Assembly: GCF_000423565.1 (NCBI RefSeq)
Contig: NZ_KE384042.1
Coordinates: 122,482-186,481 of the forward strand
Length of the DNA: 64,000 nt
Reading direction: 5' to 3'
Source: Runella zeae DSM 19591
GTDB lineage: Bacteria; Bacteroidota; Bacteroidia; Cytophagales; Spirosomataceae
A program made the position numbers and the translations under genes. Numbering within the stretch: position 1 is the stretch's first letter; every line of letters begins with the position of its first letter. The notes under the pieces are model-generated. The model was given only the letters and a program-made list of their open reading frames with translations, did not search any database and had not been told where the DNA came from. Of the stretch, positions 61,590 to 64,000 are shown one piece after another.

Positions 61590-62102
61590 ATGGGTAGGAA
61601 AGTCTTAATATTGAATCAAGATTACTCCGCGTTGAGTATTTGCTCCGTTCCCAAAGCCTTTTTGTTGGTCTATCTCAACAAGGCAGAGTTAGTAGCCGAG
61701 TCTTCCTCTTATTTTTTGCGTACAGTAAGTGATACGTTTCCGATGCCAACGGTCATACGGTTACATCGTTATATCAACTTACCTTATAAAGGAGTGATGA
61801 TGACTCGGCAAAATATATTCAAGAGAGATTCGCATCGGTGTGTGTATTGTGGGGCGCAAGAAGATCTTACATTAGATCATGTAATGCCAAAGTCACGCGG
61901 GGGACGCACTAGTTGGGATAATTTAGTAACAGCTTGTAAAAGGTGCAATACCCGTAAAGGTGACTATACACCCGATGAGGCTTCGATGCCGATGAAGCAT
62001 CGCCCTTTTAAACCCTCCTTCATTATGTTTTTACGTGAGTTTTCTGGTTCGACAGAGGAATCGTGGAAGCCTTTTTTGATGAAAAGAGAAAAGGTTCATT
62101 AA
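61590..62102 (+). CDS. HNH endonuclease family protein
   Basis: The 170-residue protein has an N-terminal part (VLILNQDYSALSICSVPKAF) typical of a widespread bacterial HNH group. The HNH domain is RDSHRCVYCGAQEDLTLDHV then MPKSRGGRTSWDNLVTACKR, with CxxC and CxxC zinc-ligand pairs (CVYC, CKRC) and the DHVMPKSRGG catalytic block. It is a conserved single gene in Bacteroidetes and other bacteria. Whether it acts on DNA in repair or defence is not known. No other defence gene is beside it. Confidence 0.9.
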   Translation: MGRKVLILNQDYSALSICSVPKAFLLVYLNKAELVAESSSYFLRTVSDTFPMPTVIRLHRYINLPYKGVMMTRQNIFKRDSHRCVYCGAQEDLTLDHVMPKSRGGRTSWDNLVTACKRCNTRKGDYTPDEASMPMKHRPFKPSFIMFLREFSGSTEESWKPFLMKREKVH

Positions 62103-62106
62103 AAAA

Positions 62107-62138
62107 ATTGCTTTTTTTGGTGAAAGTATCTACTTTTG
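62107..62138 (+). promoter_or_regulatory. Promoter of rpsA
   Basis: TACTTTTG at 62131-62138 is an exact -7 element and ATTG at 62107-62110 stands 20 bp upstream as a -33 variant. The leader before the ATG at 62231 would be about 85 nt. Confidence 0.65.
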
Positions 62139-62230
62139 CACTCCGTTTGCGAAAGCTAAGATTTTTTTCACCAAATTTCAGCCACTTTGCCTGATGGCTG
62201 ATGTATAGAAAGGCAATTTTAAAATCTCTT

Positions 62231-64000
62231 ATGAGTAAAACTCAATTAACTGATTTCGATTGGGATAGAGCTGATAACCGCGGCTTCGGTAGCGGCTATA
62301 CTGCATCTGAGAGAGCTCAGATGGAACAATTAATCAATGGGACACTCTCACCAGTCGCCGAAAAAGAAGTTGTAAAAGGAGTCGTGGTCGGTATGAATGA
62401 CCGCGAAGTGATTTTGAACATTGGCTCAAAATCTGACGGTATCGTACCGCGCTCAGAATTCCGTGATTTGACGGATCTGAAAATCGGCGACGAAATTGAA
62501 GTGTATATCGAAAATCAAGAAGATCCCAACGGACAGTTGATTTTATCCCGCAAAAAAGCACGTGTAATCACTGCTTGGGACAATATCCAGAAGTCATTTG
62601 ATCATGATTTGGTAATCGACGGATTCGTAAAACGCCGTACCAAAGGTGGTCTGATTGTAGATATTTATGGTATCGAAGCTTTCTTGCCAGGTTCACAAAT
62701 CGATGTGAAGCCTATCCGCGACTTCGATATCTTCGTAGGTAAGAAAATGGAAGTGAAAGTTGTGAAGATCAACCATGCCAACAACAACGTGGTAGTATCT
62801 CACAAAGTACTTATTGAGAAAGACCTTGAAGCACAACGTCAACAAATCCTTACTAACCTTGAAAGAGGCCAAGTACTTGAAGGTGTAATCAAAAACATGA
62901 CTAAGTTCGGGGTATTTATCGATCTTGGTGGTGTGGATGGTTTGTTGCACATTACTGATATTTCTTGGGGCCGCATCAATGATCCTTCGGACTTGTTGCA
63001 CCTCGACCAAAAAATCAACGTGGTTGTGCTTGACTTCGACGAAGACAAAAAGCGTATTTCTCTTGGTATGAAGCAATTGCAGGCTCATCCTTGGGAAGCA
63101 CTTGCGGCAGAAATCGAAATCGGTTCTAAAGTAAAAGGTAAAGTGGTGAATGTAGCAGATTATGGTGCATTCCTCGAAATCATGCCTGGCGTAGAAGGAT
63201 TGATTCACGTATCTGAAATGTCTTGGTCGCAGCATTTGCGTAACCCACAAGATTTCTTGAAAATTGGAGATGAAGTAGAAGCCGTTGTATTGACACTTGA
63301 TCGTAACGAACGTAAAATGTCACTTGGCTTAAAACAACTCACTGCTGATCCTTGGACTCGTCAAGAAATCATTGACAAGTATGCTGTAGGTACAGTACAT
63401 AAAGGTGTAGTACGCAACTTGACAAACTTCGGTCTTTTCCTTGAATTGGAAGAAGGTATCGACGGACTTGTACACGTATCTGACCTTTCTTGGACCAAAA
63501 AAATCAAACATCCTAGTGACTTCATCAAAGTAGGTGATGAGCTTGATGTAATGGTACTCGAACTAGACGCTGAAAACCGTCGCTTGTCTTTAAGTCACAA
63601 GCACCTTGAAGAAAACCCATGGGATACGTTTGAAAGCGTATTTACTGTAGGATCTGTTCACAAGTGTACTATTGTAGCAAAAGGCGATAAAGTAGCCACT
63701 CTCGAATTGCCTTATGGTATTGAAGGAGTAGCTATCCTTAAAAATATTGTGAAAGAAGACGGTAGCGTTGCTGAAGTTGGAGAATCACTTGATTTTAAAG
63801 TGACTGAGTTCCACAAAGAAGAAAAACGCATCGTACTTTCTCACACCAAAACTTGGCAAGAGAAAGAAGAGCCTAAAGTAGAAGAGAAACTCAAGCCCGC
63901 TGCAAAAGCAGAAAAACCTAAAGATGCTGAAAAAGCAACTCTAGGGGATTTGGAAGCACTCTCTGCTTTGAAAGAGCAACTTGAAGAAGGAGAAAAAAGA
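62231..64000 (+). CDS. rpsA: 30S ribosomal protein S1, 3' end beyond the window
   Basis: The open frame runs 590 codons to the window edge without a stop. Six S1 RNA-binding repeats can be seen, for example GVVVGMNDREVILNIGSKSD, EGVIKNMTKFGVFIDLGGVD, KGKVVNVADYGAFLEIM and KGVVRNLTNFGLFLELEEGI, each usually followed by an SHK or SLGMKQL-type ending. A charged Lys/Glu/Ala-rich tail begins near residue 545. S1 helps mRNA binding to the 30S subunit. The ATG at 62231 follows a good promoter. Confidence 0.97.
   Translation, partial: MSKTQLTDFDWDRADNRGFGSGYTASERAQMEQLINGTLSPVAEKEVVKGVVVGMNDREVILNIGSKSDGIVPRSEFRDLTDLKIGDEIEVYIENQEDPNGQLILSRKKARVITAWDNIQKSFDHDLVIDGFVKRRTKGGLIVDIYGIEAFLPGSQIDVKPIRDFDIFVGKKMEVKVVKINHANNNVVVSHKVLIEKDLEAQRQQILTNLERGQVLEGVIKNMTKFGVFIDLGGVDGLLHITDISWGRINDPSDLLHLDQKINVVVLDFDEDKKRISLGMKQLQAHPWEALAAEIEIGSKVKGKVVNVADYGAFLEIMPGVEGLIHVSEMSWSQHLRNPQDFLKIGDEVEAVVLTLDRNERKMSLGLKQLTADPWTRQEIIDKYAVGTVHKGVVRNLTNFGLFLELEEGIDGLVHVSDLSWTKKIKHPSDFIKVGDELDVMVLELDAENRRLSLSHKHLEENPWDTFESVFTVGSVHKCTIVAKGDKVATLELPYGIEGVAILKNIVKEDGSVAEVGESLDFKVTEFHKEEKRIVLSHTKTWQEKEEPKVEEKLKPAAKAEKPKDAEKATLGDLEALSALKEQLEEGEKR

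Overview
The window looks like chromosomal DNA of a Bacteroidetes bacterium, most likely order Cytophagales (Runella/Flectobacillus/Arcicella-like). The evidence is a PorP/SprF-type protein, a SusC/SusD pair, a GH3 adenylase-family protein, LytS/LytTR two-component genes, and a regulatory-domain-free LeuA. Many promoters also match the Bacteroidetes sigma-A consensus TTTG-N19-21-TAnnTTTG, with no evident Shine-Dalgarno sequences. Genus-level placement is inference. The window begins inside a TPM-domain gene and ends inside rpsA.

Layout. 1-4.1 kb (minus strand): lemA and two TPM-domain genes, a GH3-family adenylase and a secreted glycerophosphodiesterase. 4.2-5.7 kb: leuA behind a complete leucine transcription attenuator. 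5.8-9.8 kb: LytS/LytTR pair, dinB and a DnaQ-like exonuclease. 9.8-12.5 kb: a secreted protein of unknown function and a MacB/FtsX-like permease. 12.5-15.1 kb: tRNA-Leu(CAA) followed by a truncated integrase, direct and inverted repeats, an orphan LytTR regulator and a possible structured RNA; this reads as the eroded remains of an integrated element. 15.1-22.0 kb: a PorP/SprF-like gene, then sucA, sucB and lpd, a full 2-oxoglutarate dehydrogenase set. 22.0-23.4 kb: an McrC nuclease gene with no McrB partner. 23.4-28.8 kb: rimP-nusA-infB, with a terminator-like hairpin in the leader. 29-38.5 kb: housekeeping and envelope genes (CPBP protease, DUF2007, cdsA, lpxH, cupin, YfiT-like, YkvA-like, tatA, gatA, LysM lytic transglycosylase, hemJ).

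38.5-45.2 kb: a gap with an apparent decayed gene, then a porin-like protein, a di-haem peroxidase, a small secreted protein, an SGNH lipoprotein and a Tat-exported serine hydrolase. 45.2-49.9 kb (minus): a SusD/SusC pair. 50.2-53.6 kb (minus): hmgA-fahA-flavin reductase for homogentisate breakdown, with a perfect 20-bp palindrome on the promoter. 53.7-61.3 kb (minus): two cupins, a tripartite RND efflux system (RND pump, adaptor, TolC), a DUF3995 membrane protein and a TetR regulator. A shared 15-bp pseudo-palindrome lies in the tetR promoter spacer and just upstream of the tolC gene. 61.6-64 kb: an HNH endonuclease and rpsA.

The strongest regulatory observations are the leuA attenuator, the paired TetR operators, the hmgA palindrome and the rimP leader hairpin. 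No CRISPR array, intact transposon, prophage or rRNA gene was seen. No convincing wholly new multi-gene system is present; the orphan McrC, the tRNA-Leu relic region and the possible RNA upstream of the PorP-like gene are the least explained parts.
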